A DNA stretch of 64,000 nt from Candidatus Thiosymbion sp. (GTDB lineage: Bacteria; Pseudomonadota; Gammaproteobacteria; Chromatiales; Chromatiaceae). The stretch lies in NCBI GenBank assembly GCA_018435665.1, contig JAHDND010000209.1, positions 1 through 64,000 on the forward strand, read 5' to 3'. Below are positions 53,643-64,000 of this stretch, piece by piece; the first letter of the stretch is position 1, and the number at the start of each line of letters is the position of its first letter. The notes under the pieces are model-generated. The model searched no databases. It was not told the origin of the DNA and saw only the letters and a program-made list of their open reading frames with translations. A program made the position numbers and the translations under genes.

Positions 53643-54347
53643 TCACCACTCCGGCGCTGGTGGCGGCGGCGGTGGCGGTGGCTCGATCAAGACCCCGGCG
53701 GCCAGGGCCACCACCCCCAAGGCCACCAGCAGGGCGATGAGGAAGGGGATGAGTCCCCCACCCACGGCGGGCTGGGCTTGGGGATCCGCGACGACCTTGG
53801 TGCCCGTGATCATGGGCAGCACTAGGTTGTCCCGCTTGACCCAGGTGTAGAAAAGCACCGCCGCGACGTGCAGGCCCACCAGCAGGAGGAGCAGATTGAC
53901 CATGATCCGGTGGATGCTGGTCAGCCATAGACTGGTGTCGCCCGCGACCAGGACGGCCAGCGGCCCCTGGAAGGCGATGTCGTCATTGGCGAACAGGCCG
54001 GTCAGCGCCTGGATGGCGACGACAACCAGGAGGCCGAAGACCGACAAGGCGCCCAAGGGGTTATGCCCCAGGCCCCGCCACTGCCCGCGCAGATAGGCCA
54101 CCACCGTCGCCGGCCGGGGGAAGAAGTTGGCGAAGCGGGCATGGGTGGAACCGACAAAGCCCCAGACCAGGCGGAAGACCAGCAGGCCGATGATGGCCAG
54201 ACCCAGACGCCCGTGCCAGGCCATGAGGTCACCCCCCAGTTGGCCCGTGACGAAGGCCGCCACCATCAGGGCCACCAACAGCCAGTGAAAGAGTCGGGTC
54301 GGGAGGTCCCAGACCCGGATGGAATGTTTTCTTGATACTTGAACCAT
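53643..54347 (-). CDS. Cytochrome b561-like membrane protein
   Basis: The protein of about 234 residues resembles the cytochrome b/b6 (Ni/Fe-hydrogenase b-type) family. It has WDLPTRLFHWLLVALMVAAFVTG with a heme histidine, MAWHGRLGLAIIGLLVFRLVWGFVG, SIHRIMVNLLLLLVGLHVAAVLFY with two histidines, and a fifth hydrophobic helix, giving five predicted helices. It probably passes electrons between quinones and a periplasmic c-type cytochrome; the convergent cytochrome c' is a candidate partner. The C-terminus is a polyproline run of eight residues. Confidence 0.9.
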   Translation of the reverse strand: MVQVSRKHSIRVWDLPTRLFHWLLVALMVAAFVTGQLGGDLMAWHGRLGLAIIGLLVFRLVWGFVGSTHARFANFFPRPATVVAYLRGQWRGLGHNPLGALSVFGLLVVVAIQALTGLFANDDIAFQGPLAVLVAGDTSLWLTSIHRIMVNLLLLLVGLHVAAVLFYTWVKRDNLVLPMITGTKVVADPQAQPAVGGGLIPFLIALLVALGVVALAAGVLIEPPPPPPPPAPEW

Positions 54348-54372
54348 GATGAGTTGCCGTTTGCCTGATCTC

Positions 54373-55284
54373 TCACCCCAACCGCCCGACATACCGGTCC
54401 CGTGCTGCCTTGGCGCGCTCGAACATCCCCAGCAGGCCGTCCCCGTCCCCCCGCTCCACCGCCGCCGCCAGTTCGGCCAGTTCGCCCTGGAAGCGGGCCA
54501 GCATCTGGCCCAGGGCCGCGCGGTTGGCCAGGCAGATATCCCGCCACATTACCGGGTGGCTGGAGGCGATGCGGGTGAAGTCTCGGAAGCCGCCGGCGGC
54601 GTAGCGAAAGATCTCGTCGTTCTCGTGCAGACGGGCCAGGCTGTCGACCAGGGCATAGGCCAGCAGGTGCGGCAGGTGGCTGGTCGCGGCGAGGACCTCG
54701 TCGTGATGATCGACATCCATGTGGATCACCTCCGCGCCACAGGCCTCCCACATGGCCTGGACGCGGGTAATCGCGCTGGGGTCCGTCGTGCTCAGGGGGG
54801 TGAGGATGACCCGGCGGTTGCGATAGAGTTCGGCGAAGGAGGCCTCCACCCCGCTGTGCTCGGTGCCGGCGATGGGATGACCGGGGACGAAGCGTTCCGG
54901 GACCTGGCCGAAGACCTGGCGGGCATCCGCCACCACGCTCCCTTTGACGCTGCCGCCATCGGTGAGGACGGCCCCGGGGGCCAGGTGATCGCGGATGGCG
55001 GAGAAGGTCGGGGCCATGGCCCCGAGGGGGACGGAAAGGAAGACGAGGTCCGCCCCTTCCACGGCCACCGCCGGGTCCTGGCTGTATCGGTCGATGACCC
55101 CCAGTTCCACCGCACGGTGCAGGTTGTCCAGCGAGCGGCCACAGCCGACCACCTCCTCCACCAGCCGCGCCCGGCGCAGAGCCCGGGCCAGGGAGCCACC
55201 GATGAGCCCGACGCCGATGACGGTCAAGCGCCGGATCAGGTACTCAGGGCCGGGGGCCAGCGGCTTGCCGGCGCTGTCGGTCAT
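54373..55284 (-). CDS. tyrA: Prephenate dehydrogenase
   Basis: TyrA makes 4-hydroxyphenylpyruvate for tyrosine. The 303-residue protein has the NAD motif VIGVGLIGGSLARAL (about 21-35), the active-site region PGHPIAGTEHSGVEAS (about residue 133) and the C-terminal domain with HLPHLLAYALVDSL and GGFRDFTRIASSHPVMWRDI. The frame continues upstream through hisC, but the ATG at 55284 overlapping the hisC stop is the sensible start. Confidence 0.95.
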   Translation of the reverse strand: MTDSAGKPLAPGPEYLIRRLTVIGVGLIGGSLARALRRARLVEEVVGCGRSLDNLHRAVELGVIDRYSQDPAVAVEGADLVFLSVPLGAMAPTFSAIRDHLAPGAVLTDGGSVKGSVVADARQVFGQVPERFVPGHPIAGTEHSGVEASFAELYRNRRVILTPLSTTDPSAITRVQAMWEACGAEVIHMDVDHHDEVLAATSHLPHLLAYALVDSLARLHENDEIFRYAAGGFRDFTRIASSHPVMWRDICLANRAALGQMLARFQGELAELAAAVERGDGDGLLGMFERAKAARDRYVGRLG

Positions 55285-56393
55285 TGCGCCAGGACCGTCG
55301 CCAGGGCCGTTAGCAGACGTGCGTTCTCCGCCTCGGTGCCGATGGTCACCCGCAGGTGGTTGGGCATGCCGTAGTTGGCCACCGGACGGGTGATGCAGCC
55401 CAGGCGCAGCAGGGCTTGATCGATCGGGCTGGCGGGGCGCCCCAGATCGACGGTGATGAAGTTGCCCACCGAGGGGATGAAGCCCAGCCCCAGTTGGCTC
55501 AGGCCGGCCTCGAACTGGCGCATGCCCGCCCGGTTCATGTCCAGGGAGGCGCGGATATGGGCCTCGTCCTCCAAGGCGGCGATCGCCGCCGCCTGGGCGA
55601 TACTGTTGACATTGAAGGGCTGACGGGCGCGGTTGAGCAGGTCGGCGATGTGGGGGTGGCTGATGCCATAGCCCACCCGCAGGGCGGCCAGGCCGTGGAC
55701 CTTGGAGAAGGTGCGGGTGACGATCAGGTGCGGGAACTTGTCCAGCCACAGGGAGGCATCGGGGAAGGCCGGGTCTTCGACATACTCGGTGTAGGCCTCG
55801 TCCACCACGGCGACGCAGGTATCCGGCAGGTGGCTCAGGAAGCTGTAGAGCCGGTCCCGGTCGGTCCAGGTGCCCGTGGGGTTGTTGGGATTGGCGATCC
55901 ACACCACCCGGGTCCGCTCGTTGACCAGTGCCGCCATGGCGTCCAGGTCGTGGCCAAAGTCCCGGGCCGGGGCGACGCGCGCCGTCGCGCCCACTGCCTG
56001 GGTGCTGATGGCGTAGACGGCGAAGGCATGCTGGGAAAAGACCGACTCCTGGCCGGGATGGAGAAAGACCCGAGCGATCAGATCCAGGACATCGTTGGAG
56101 CCGTTACCCAGGGTGATGGCCGCCATTTCGACGCCGTGGCGCTCCGCCAGAAGGCGGCGCAGTTCGAAGCCGCCGCCGTCGGGATAACGCCCCAGCTCCG
56201 CCAGGGCGGCGATGGCGGCCTCCCGCGCCCGGGCGCCGGGACCCAGGGGGTTCTCGTTGGAGGCCAGTTTGATGGAATTGGTGATGCCCAGTTCCCGCTC
56301 CAGTTCCGACAGGGGCTTGCCAGGGATGTAGGGCTGGAGTCCGGGCAGACCGGGGGCGGACAAGTGCAGGAAGCGGTTGGCGTGGGTGCTCAT
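55281..56393 (-). CDS. hisC: Histidinol-phosphate aminotransferase (aromatic cluster type)
   Basis: The 370-residue PLP enzyme has KLASNENPLGPG near the N-terminus, GNGSNDVLDLIARVF, WIANPNNPTGTW, VVDEAYTEYVEDP and the PLP lysine in RTFSKVHGLAALRVGYGI (about residue 224). In clusters between pheA and tyrA, HisC-type enzymes often also act on aromatic 2-oxo acids. It starts 12 nt after the pheA stop and overlaps tyrA by 4 nt. Confidence 0.95.
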   Translation of the reverse strand: MSTHANRFLHLSAPGLPGLQPYIPGKPLSELERELGITNSIKLASNENPLGPGARAREAAIAALAELGRYPDGGGFELRRLLAERHGVEMAAITLGNGSNDVLDLIARVFLHPGQESVFSQHAFAVYAISTQAVGATARVAPARDFGHDLDAMAALVNERTRVVWIANPNNPTGTWTDRDRLYSFLSHLPDTCVAVVDEAYTEYVEDPAFPDASLWLDKFPHLIVTRTFSKVHGLAALRVGYGISHPHIADLLNRARQPFNVNSIAQAAAIAALEDEAHIRASLDMNRAGMRQFEAGLSQLGLGFIPSVGNFITVDLGRPASPIDQALLRLGCITRPVANYGMPNHLRVTIGTEAENARLLTALATVLAQ

Positions 56394-56405
56394 GTGGTTA
56401 CTCTA

Positions 56406-57488
56406 TTAAATGACCGCCTTGGGATAGGAGCCCAGGATGCGGAACAGGCTGGAGGCCCGGCGCAGGCTTTCCAGGGCCGGGGCGACCTGGGGGTCCTCCC
56501 GGTGGCCGTCGATATCGACGAAGAAGACATAGTCCCAGAGCCCGCGCCGGGAGGGCCGGGACTCGATCCGGGACATGCTGATCCCATGGGTCGCGAAGGG
56601 CTCCAGCAGGGCATGGAGGGAACCCGCCTCGTTGTGGGCGGAGATCAGCAGGCTGGTCTTGTCCTCCCCACTGGGGCGGGCATCCTCGATGCCGATGACC
56701 AGGAAGCGGGTGGTATTCCCCGGTTCGTCCTCGATACAGCGCTCCAGGATGTCCAGGTCGTAGATATCCGCCGCCGCCTCCCCCGCCACCGCCGCCGCGC
56801 CGGGGTGGTTGGCCGCCAGACGAGCCGCCTCGGCATTGCTGTCCACGGCGATCCGCTCCACCAGGGGCAGGTGCCGGTCCAGCCAGCCCCGGCATTGGGC
56901 CAGGGATTGCTGATGGGAATAGAGCACCTGGATCGAAGCCAGTTCCGGTTCGCGGCTCATCAGGTGGTGGTTGATGCGCAGACTGACCTCGCCGGCGATG
57001 CTCAGGGGCGAGCGCATGAACATGTCCAGGGTATGGTTGATCACCCCTTCAGTGGAGTTTTCCACCGGCACCACGCCGTAATGGCAGGACCGGGCCTCGA
57101 CTTCGCGAAAGACATCGTTGATGGTCGTCACCGGGACCGTCGTCGCGGCATGGCCGAAGTGCTTGACCGCCGCCGCTTGGGTGAAGGTCCCCGCCGGGCC
57201 GAGGAAGGCCACCGACAGGGGTTGCTCCAGGGCCAGGCAGGCGGACATGATCTCGCGGAAGAGGCGGGCCATGGCCTCGCCGCTCAGGGGCCCGGGGTTG
57301 CGGGCCTTGATCCGGCGGAGTACCTCGGCCTCGCGGCCGGGGCGGTAGAACTGGGTGTCGCCCAGTTCGGCCTTGATCTCGGCCACCTCCCCGGCGCAGG
57401 CGGCCCGGACGCTGAGCAGGCGCAGCAGTTCACCGTCGATGGCGTCGATGCGCTGCCGCACGTCCGCCAGCCGTTCCTCGGAGTTCAT
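56406..57488 (-). CDS. pheA: Chorismate mutase / prephenate dehydratase (P-protein)
   Basis: PheA is bifunctional: an N-terminal AroQ chorismate mutase (about residues 1-85, with VRQRIDAIDGELLRLLSVRA), a prephenate dehydratase domain (FLGPAGTFTQAAAVKHFG near 95; VVPVENSTEGVINHTLD near 160), and an ACT domain (about 280-360, with NEAGSLHALLEPFATHGI and IESRPSRRGLWDYVFFVD). The ESRP motif gives feedback inhibition by phenylalanine. It is co-transcribed with serA upstream and hisC-tyrA downstream. Confidence 0.97.
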   Translation of the reverse strand: MNSEERLADVRQRIDAIDGELLRLLSVRAACAGEVAEIKAELGDTQFYRPGREAEVLRRIKARNPGPLSGEAMARLFREIMSACLALEQPLSVAFLGPAGTFTQAAAVKHFGHAATTVPVTTINDVFREVEARSCHYGVVPVENSTEGVINHTLDMFMRSPLSIAGEVSLRINHHLMSREPELASIQVLYSHQQSLAQCRGWLDRHLPLVERIAVDSNAEAARLAANHPGAAAVAGEAAADIYDLDILERCIEDEPGNTTRFLVIGIEDARPSGEDKTSLLISAHNEAGSLHALLEPFATHGISMSRIESRPSRRGLWDYVFFVDIDGHREDPQVAPALESLRRASSLFRILGSYPKAVI

Positions 57489-57537
57489 GCCCCCGCCCTC
57501 CCCCGCCCCGCGCGGATTCCCGGCCCCGGCCCAGGCA

Positions 57538-58737
57538 TCAGGCCCCTTCCCGATCCTGGTCGCAGCCCAGGCAGCGCACCGACAGCACGCCGGGGATGTC
57601 CCGCAGCTTCAGCACCGTCTCCTGGGGCACCCACTGATCGAGATCCATCAGGGTCACGGCGATGTCACCCCGGGAGCGGTTGAGCATGTCGATGATGTTG
57701 AGCCCGGCCGCGGCCAGGTCGGTGGAGATCTGACCGACCATGTTGGGCACGTTGCTGTTGACCACCGCCAAGCGGTAGGTGCCGCTGCCGGCGCCGCGCG
57801 GCAACTGGATCTCCGGGAAATTGACCGAGTTGGTGACATTGCCATCTTCCAGCCAGGCGCGGACCTGGTCGGCAACCATGACGGCGCAGTTCTCCTCGGC
57901 CTCTCGGGTGGAGGCCCCCAGGTGCGGCAAGGTCACCACCCGGGGATGGTCCTTCAGCAGGTTGGAGGGGAAATCGCAGACATAGGCATAGAGGTGGCCG
58001 GAGTCCAGGGCCGCCACCGCCGCAGCGTCGTCGATGATGCCGTTGCGGGAGAAATTGAGCAGCACCCCGCCCTTGCGCATGTGGCGCAGGCGCTCGGCGC
58101 TGATCATGCCGCGGGTCTCGTCGGTCAGGGGGACGTGGAAGCTAATGAAGTCGGAACGGGCGACCAGGTCGTCCACGCTGAGAGCCTGCTGCACGTCGGC
58201 GGCCAGTTGCCAGGCGCGCTGGACGGTGATGGTCGGGTCATAGCCGATGACCTTCATCCCCAGGGCGCGGGCGACGTTGGCCACCTGGACGCCGATGGCC
58301 CCCAGGCCCACCACGCCCAGGGTGCGGCCGGGGAGCTCGAAGCCCACGAACTGCTTCTTGCCCGCCTCCACCGCCTTGTTGATGGCGGCGTCATCACCCT
58401 CCAGTCCCCGGGCGAAGGCCCAGCCCTGGGCGATGTTGCGCGCCGCCAGCAGCATGCCCGCCACCACCAGCTCCTTGACGGCATTGGCGTTGGCCCCGGG
58501 GGCGTTGAACACCGGGATGCCACGCTCGGACATGCGCGCCACGGGGATGTTGTTGACCCCGGCCCCCGCCCGGCCCACGGCCCGCAGGGAGGCGGGGATC
58601 TCCAGGTCGTGCATGCTGGCGGAGCGCACCAGGATGGCGTCCGGATGGGCGATCTCGGAGGCGATCTCGTACTTCTCCCGGGGGAAGCGGTTCAGGCCCA
58701 CTACCGAGATATTGTTAAGCGTCAGTATCTTATGCAT
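57538..58737 (-). CDS. serA: D-3-phosphoglycerate dehydrogenase
   Basis: SerA starts serine synthesis. The 399-residue protein has the catalytic domain (AILVRSASMHDL, VGRAGAGVNNIPV), the NAD site GFELPGRTLGVVGLGAIGVQVANVARALGM (G-x-G-x2-G, about residue 150), the active-site GASTREAEENCA region and a C-terminal ACT domain (about 320-395). It is the short type found next to serC. I chose the ATG at 58737. A nested palindromic element separates it from serC. Confidence 0.95.
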   Translation of the reverse strand: MHKILTLNNISVVGLNRFPREKYEIASEIAHPDAILVRSASMHDLEIPASLRAVGRAGAGVNNIPVARMSERGIPVFNAPGANANAVKELVVAGMLLAARNIAQGWAFARGLEGDDAAINKAVEAGKKQFVGFELPGRTLGVVGLGAIGVQVANVARALGMKVIGYDPTITVQRAWQLAADVQQALSVDDLVARSDFISFHVPLTDETRGMISAERLRHMRKGGVLLNFSRNGIIDDAAAVAALDSGHLYAYVCDFPSNLLKDHPRVVTLPHLGASTREAEENCAVMVADQVRAWLEDGNVTNSVNFPEIQLPRGAGSGTYRLAVVNSNVPNMVGQISTDLAAAGLNIIDMLNRSRGDIAVTLMDLDQWVPQETVLKLRDIPGVLSVRCLGCDQDREGA

Positions 58738-58771
58738 TATTGTCAAAAATGATTTAGGTGGATTTTGTAAC

Positions 58772-58877
58772 TGTTTAGACCCCCTCTCCCCAGCCCTCCC
58801 CCGCCAGGGGGGAGGGAGCAAGAGATTCAGCGGCTTGTGCTGAAGCAGCTGCCCCTTATGCGTGAGGGGTCTGAACG
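58772..58877. repeat. Nested palindromic element between serC and serA
   Basis: An outer inverted repeat (TTTAGACCCCCTC near 58774 and GAGGGGTCTGAAC at 58864-58876) encloses a strong hairpin, CCCTCCCCC-GCCA-GGGGGGAGGG (58794-58816). It fills the gap between serC and serA and differs in sequence from the other repeat family of the window. Confidence 0.65.
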
Positions 58878-58889
58878 GTTGGATTTTTA

Positions 58890-59972
58890 TCAGCCGTGCT
58901 TACGCTCGAATTCGGCCATGAAGTCGACCAGGGCCTGGACGCCCGCCTCGGGCATGGCGTTGTAGATGCTGGCGCGCATCCCGCCGACGGAGCGATGGCC
59001 CTTGAGGGTCAGGAGACCATGGGTCTTGGCCTCGGCGAGGAAGGGCGCGTCCAGTTCCGGATTGGGTAGGGTGAAGGGCACGTTCATCCAGGAGCGGCAG
59101 TCCGGGCGCACCGGGTTGGTGTAGAAACCGGAGGCGTCAATGGCATCGTAAAGCAACTGGGCCTTGCGCTGATTGATCACCGCCATCTGCTCCAGTCCAC
59201 CGAGCTCCCGGAGCCATTTGAATACCAGCCCCGCCAGGTACCAGGCATAGGTCGGCGGGGTGTTGTACATGGAGTCGTTGTCGGCGTGGATCTTGTAATC
59301 GAACATGGTCGGCGTGCCCTCCAGGGGCTGGCCGATGAGATCCTCGCGAATGATGACGATGGTCAGGCCCGCCGGGCCCACGTTCTTCTGCGCCCCGGCG
59401 TAGATGAGGCCGAAGCGGGAGACGTCGATGGGCCGGGAGAGGATGGTGGAGGACATGTCCGCGACCAGGGGGACCTCGCCCGTGTCCGGGACATAGGGAA
59501 ACTCCACGCCCTCGATGGTCTCGTTGGGGGTGTAGTGGACATAGGCCGCGGTCTCGCCCAGCAACAGGTCCAACTGCGACGGCACGCTGGTGAATTTGCC
59601 CTCGTGCCCACCCTCGGTGACGGCGACCGTGCAATAGCGCTTGGCCTCCTGGATGGCCTTCTTCGACCAGGAACCGGTCTTGATGTAATCCGCGTCCTGC
59701 GCGCCGCGCAGCAGATTCATCGGCACCATGGCGAACTGGCTGGAGGCGCCGCCCTGGAGGAACAGGACCTTGTAGTTCTCCGGGATGGCCAGCAGGGCGC
59801 GCAGATCGGCCTCGGCCTCGGCGGCGATGGACATGTATTCCTTGCCACGATGGCTCATCTCGGCCACGCACATGCCGGAGCCATGCCAGCTCAGCATCTC
59901 CTCCCGGGCCTGGTTGAGGACGCTCTCCGGCAACATGGCCGGGCCGGCACTGAAGTTGTAGGGTCTTGCCAT
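58890..59972 (-). CDS. serC: Phosphoserine aminotransferase
   Basis: SerC makes O-phosphoserine and, in vitamin B6 synthesis, 4-phosphohydroxythreonine. The 360-residue PLP enzyme starts with YNFSAGPAMLPESVL and has GMCVAEMSHRGKEY, the LFLQGGASSQFAMVPMNLL region, VADMSSTILSRPIDV and the PLP lysine in IYAGAQKNVGPAGLTIVI (about 197). I chose the ATG at 59972, with GGAG 9 nt upstream. It lies between gyrA and serA on the same strand. Confidence 0.96.
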   Translation of the reverse strand: MARPYNFSAGPAMLPESVLNQAREEMLSWHGSGMCVAEMSHRGKEYMSIAAEAEADLRALLAIPENYKVLFLQGGASSQFAMVPMNLLRGAQDADYIKTGSWSKKAIQEAKRYCTVAVTEGGHEGKFTSVPSQLDLLLGETAAYVHYTPNETIEGVEFPYVPDTGEVPLVADMSSTILSRPIDVSRFGLIYAGAQKNVGPAGLTIVIIREDLIGQPLEGTPTMFDYKIHADNDSMYNTPPTYAWYLAGLVFKWLRELGGLEQMAVINQRKAQLLYDAIDASGFYTNPVRPDCRSWMNVPFTLPNPELDAPFLAEAKTHGLLTLKGHRSVGGMRASIYNAMPEAGVQALVDFMAEFERKHG

Positions 59973-60073
59973 GGTCGCTACTCCGTCAAAGTTATAAATG
60001 GGGGGTGGTTCAAGTCGCTGTTCGGTATTGTTGGATGAGGCACGGAAACGCCGCAAACTGCAGTTCACCGGGT

Positions 60074-60136
60074 TTATAGACATCGCGCATCAATTTTCGG
60101 TTTTTCCGACCCTCCCTGACACAATGCCGAGAAATG
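60074..60136. repeat. Minimal copy of the dispersed palindromic repeat (copy D)
   Basis: GACATCGCGCATCAATTTTCGG equals the right tip of copies B and C in reverse, and CCGACCCTCCCTGACACAATGCCGA equals their left arm in reverse. The two are directly joined, so the core and inner arms of about 110 bp are missing. It lies upstream of serC, in the gyrA-serC spacer. Confidence 0.65.
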
Positions 60137-60206
60137 GTCTGGGGTGAGACAAGACTCCTCATGACGCTTATCCGGGAATTCGCGTGCTCAACAGGCTTCC
60201 GCCAGA

Positions 60207-62852
<2,646 letters not shown>

Positions 62853-63019
62853 GGCGATGATTGACCTGGGCGCGGCGGGGGGCAGACGGGCAGGCCAGGC
62901 CGGGCGGCGAGCGCGTCCGCGACCGGGCCTGGAAAACGCGTAATTCTAGCATGCCGGGGGGTGGCATAGCCCCCCACGCAGGCACCTAGAGGCGGATTCC
63001 GCCGGGGGTTGCGAGGAGA

Positions 63020-64000
63020 TCAGGCGCAGATTCCGCCAGGTGATTGGGATTCAAGGTCGGTAAGGCTCAGTGCCAGCATGGTCAAGTCGTCCGCCGCCGG
63101 GGCCTCCTGGACAAAGCCGGCCACCGCCGCGCGCATGCCCGCGATGAGGGCGCGGACCTCCTGGTCCTGGAGCTGGTTGATGGCGGCGACCATGCGCGCG
63201 CCGGTGAAGAAGGCCCCCTGCGCGTCCTGCGCCTCCGTGAGGCCGTCGGTGTAGAGGAAGAGCAGGTCACCCGGCCCCAGGGTCAGGTGGGAGGATTGAT
63301 AGTTCACGTCTTCCATCCCGCCCAGGAACAGATGGATGGGGGTGTCCAGGTAGTCGAAATCCCCACCCCGCCGGGCGATCAGCGGGGGATTGTGGCCGGC
63401 GGAGACATAATCCAGTTCACCCGTGGTGGCATCGAGGATGCCCATGAAGACGGTGATGAACATGTCGTTTTCCGAACAAAGCATGTTGTTGGCCTGGACG
63501 AAGACCTGATCCAGGGGCTGGCCCTGGCGGACCAGGTTCTTGAGGATGGTCATGCCGATGACCATGAACAGCGCCGCCGGCACCCCCTTGCCGGAGACGT
63601 CGCCGATACAGAAACAAAGACGGCCATCGTCCAGGGGGAAGAAGTCGTAGAAGTCGCCACCCACCTCCTTGGCCGGTTCCATGGTGGCGTAGAGGTCGAG
63701 ATTGGCGATGTCGGGGTACGGCGGAAAGATGCGCGGCAGCATGCTCGCCTGGATGCGGTTGGCGGCGCGCAGCTCGCCGTCCACTCGGGCCTTCTCCGCC
63801 GTGACCTGGGCCAGGTCGCGGATATGGTCCTTCAGGTCCTGGGTCATGCGGTTGAAGTCCTCCGCCAGGACCTGGATCTCGTCGCCGGTCCGCACCTCCA
63901 GGCGGTGATCGAGGTGGCCGGAGCTGACATAGGCCACCCCCTCTAAGAGTTGCCGCACCGGGGCGGCGATCCGCCCGGAGACCACGTAGACCAGCACCAG
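63020..64000 (-). CDS. PP2C/SpoIIE-type serine phosphatase with HAMP domain (partial)
   Basis: The visible part (about 325 residues) begins with a membrane helix end and a HAMP domain (GRIAAPVRQLLEGVAYVSSGHLDHRL, then GDEIQVLAEDFNRMTQDL), a coiled-coil signalling helix, and an RsbU/SpoIIE-type PP2C domain (AKEVGGDFYDFFPLDDG, CIGDVSGKGVPAALFMV, YVSAGHNPPLIARR, LFLYTDGLTEAQDAQG). The metal-binding aspartates are present. Such proteins dephosphorylate anti-sigma antagonists in response to a periplasmic signal. The N-terminal sensor lies beyond the window. It has no partner (STAS or anti-sigma kinase) visible nearby. Confidence 0.9.
   Translation of the reverse strand: MVLVYVVSGRIAAPVRQLLEGVAYVSSGHLDHRLEVRTGDEIQVLAEDFNRMTQDLKDHIRDLAQVTAEKARVDGELRAANRIQASMLPRIFPPYPDIANLDLYATMEPAKEVGGDFYDFFPLDDGRLCFCIGDVSGKGVPAALFMVIGMTILKNLVRQGQPLDQVFVQANNMLCSENDMFITVFMGILDATTGELDYVSAGHNPPLIARRGGDFDYLDTPIHLFLGGMEDVNYQSSHLTLGPGDLLFLYTDGLTEAQDAQGAFFTGARMVAAINQLQDQEVRALIAGMRAAVAGFVQEAPAADDLTMLALSLTDLESQSPGGICA

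Noticed and set aside
55356..57683. Plus-strand open frame of 775 codons opposite hisC and pheA
   Set aside because: hisC and pheA on the minus strand have full catalytic motifs and operon spacing; the plus frame has shadow-type composition.

Overview
The window is GC-rich DNA from a denitrifying gammaproteobacterium. The conserved housekeeping order (nadB divergent from rpoE-rseABC-mucD, then lepA-lepB-DUF4845-rnc-era-recO-pdxJ, and gyrA-serC-serA-pheA-hisC-tyrA) supports Gammaproteobacteria. The respiratory gene content is compatible with Chromatiales (purple sulfur bacteria and relatives), but that narrower placement is inference. No tRNA or rRNA gene and no CRISPR array was seen.

Layout. 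(1) 1-1849: the start of an IS5-type transposase is cut by the left edge, followed by an SDR oxidoreductase and a UPF0104 flippase-like membrane protein that resemble part of a polyprenyl-sugar cluster. (2) 1846-15443: a denitrification block with norE/norF-like genes plus a DUF membrane protein and a MOSC protein, divergent nirS and nirN, a PepN-type aminopeptidase, norCB, a ydhR-like gene and nnrS. Three FNR/Dnr-type boxes stand before nirS, norC and nnrS, so the block probably responds to low oxygen and nitric oxide. (3) 15761-24495: dnaE, a Uma2 protein, ppsA and nadB. (4) 24642-29112: the sigma-E envelope-stress operon. (5) 29277-37233: lepA, lepB, rnc, era, recO, pdxJ, and on the other strand pssA and a Nudix hydrolase. 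(6) 37332-48217: a long DUF349 coiled-coil protein, hypotheticals, an MBL hydrolase, an antitoxin-like protein, OmpH/Skp, DUF2058, TatD, an alanine/threonine-rich lipoprotein and an ankyrin lipoprotein. (7) 48361-51935: a bufferin (RiPP metallophore) operon bufA-bufB-bufC-doxX with a divergent ECF sigma factor and zinc-finger anti-sigma. (8) 52363-54347: bolA, cytochrome c' and a b-type cytochrome. (9) 54373-62852: tyrA, hisC, pheA, serA, serC and gyrA, all on the minus strand. (10) 63020-64000: a PP2C/SpoIIE phosphatase with a HAMP domain, cut by the right edge.

How it works together. NirS makes NO from nitrite, NorCB reduces NO to N2O, and NorE/NorF and NnrS are accessory to that pathway. 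Cytochrome c' may bind NO. NirN belongs to heme d1 maturation, but the rest of the heme d1 pathway is not in the window.

Most notable observations: a PepN homologue with what reads as a Tat lipoprotein signal, lying inside the denitrification block; the bufferin operon with its sigma/anti-sigma pair; a dispersed family of large imperfect palindromes in at least four intergenic places, one abutting the recO start codon and one reduced to its two fused tips; and an unrecognised 330-residue protein with an internal duplication.
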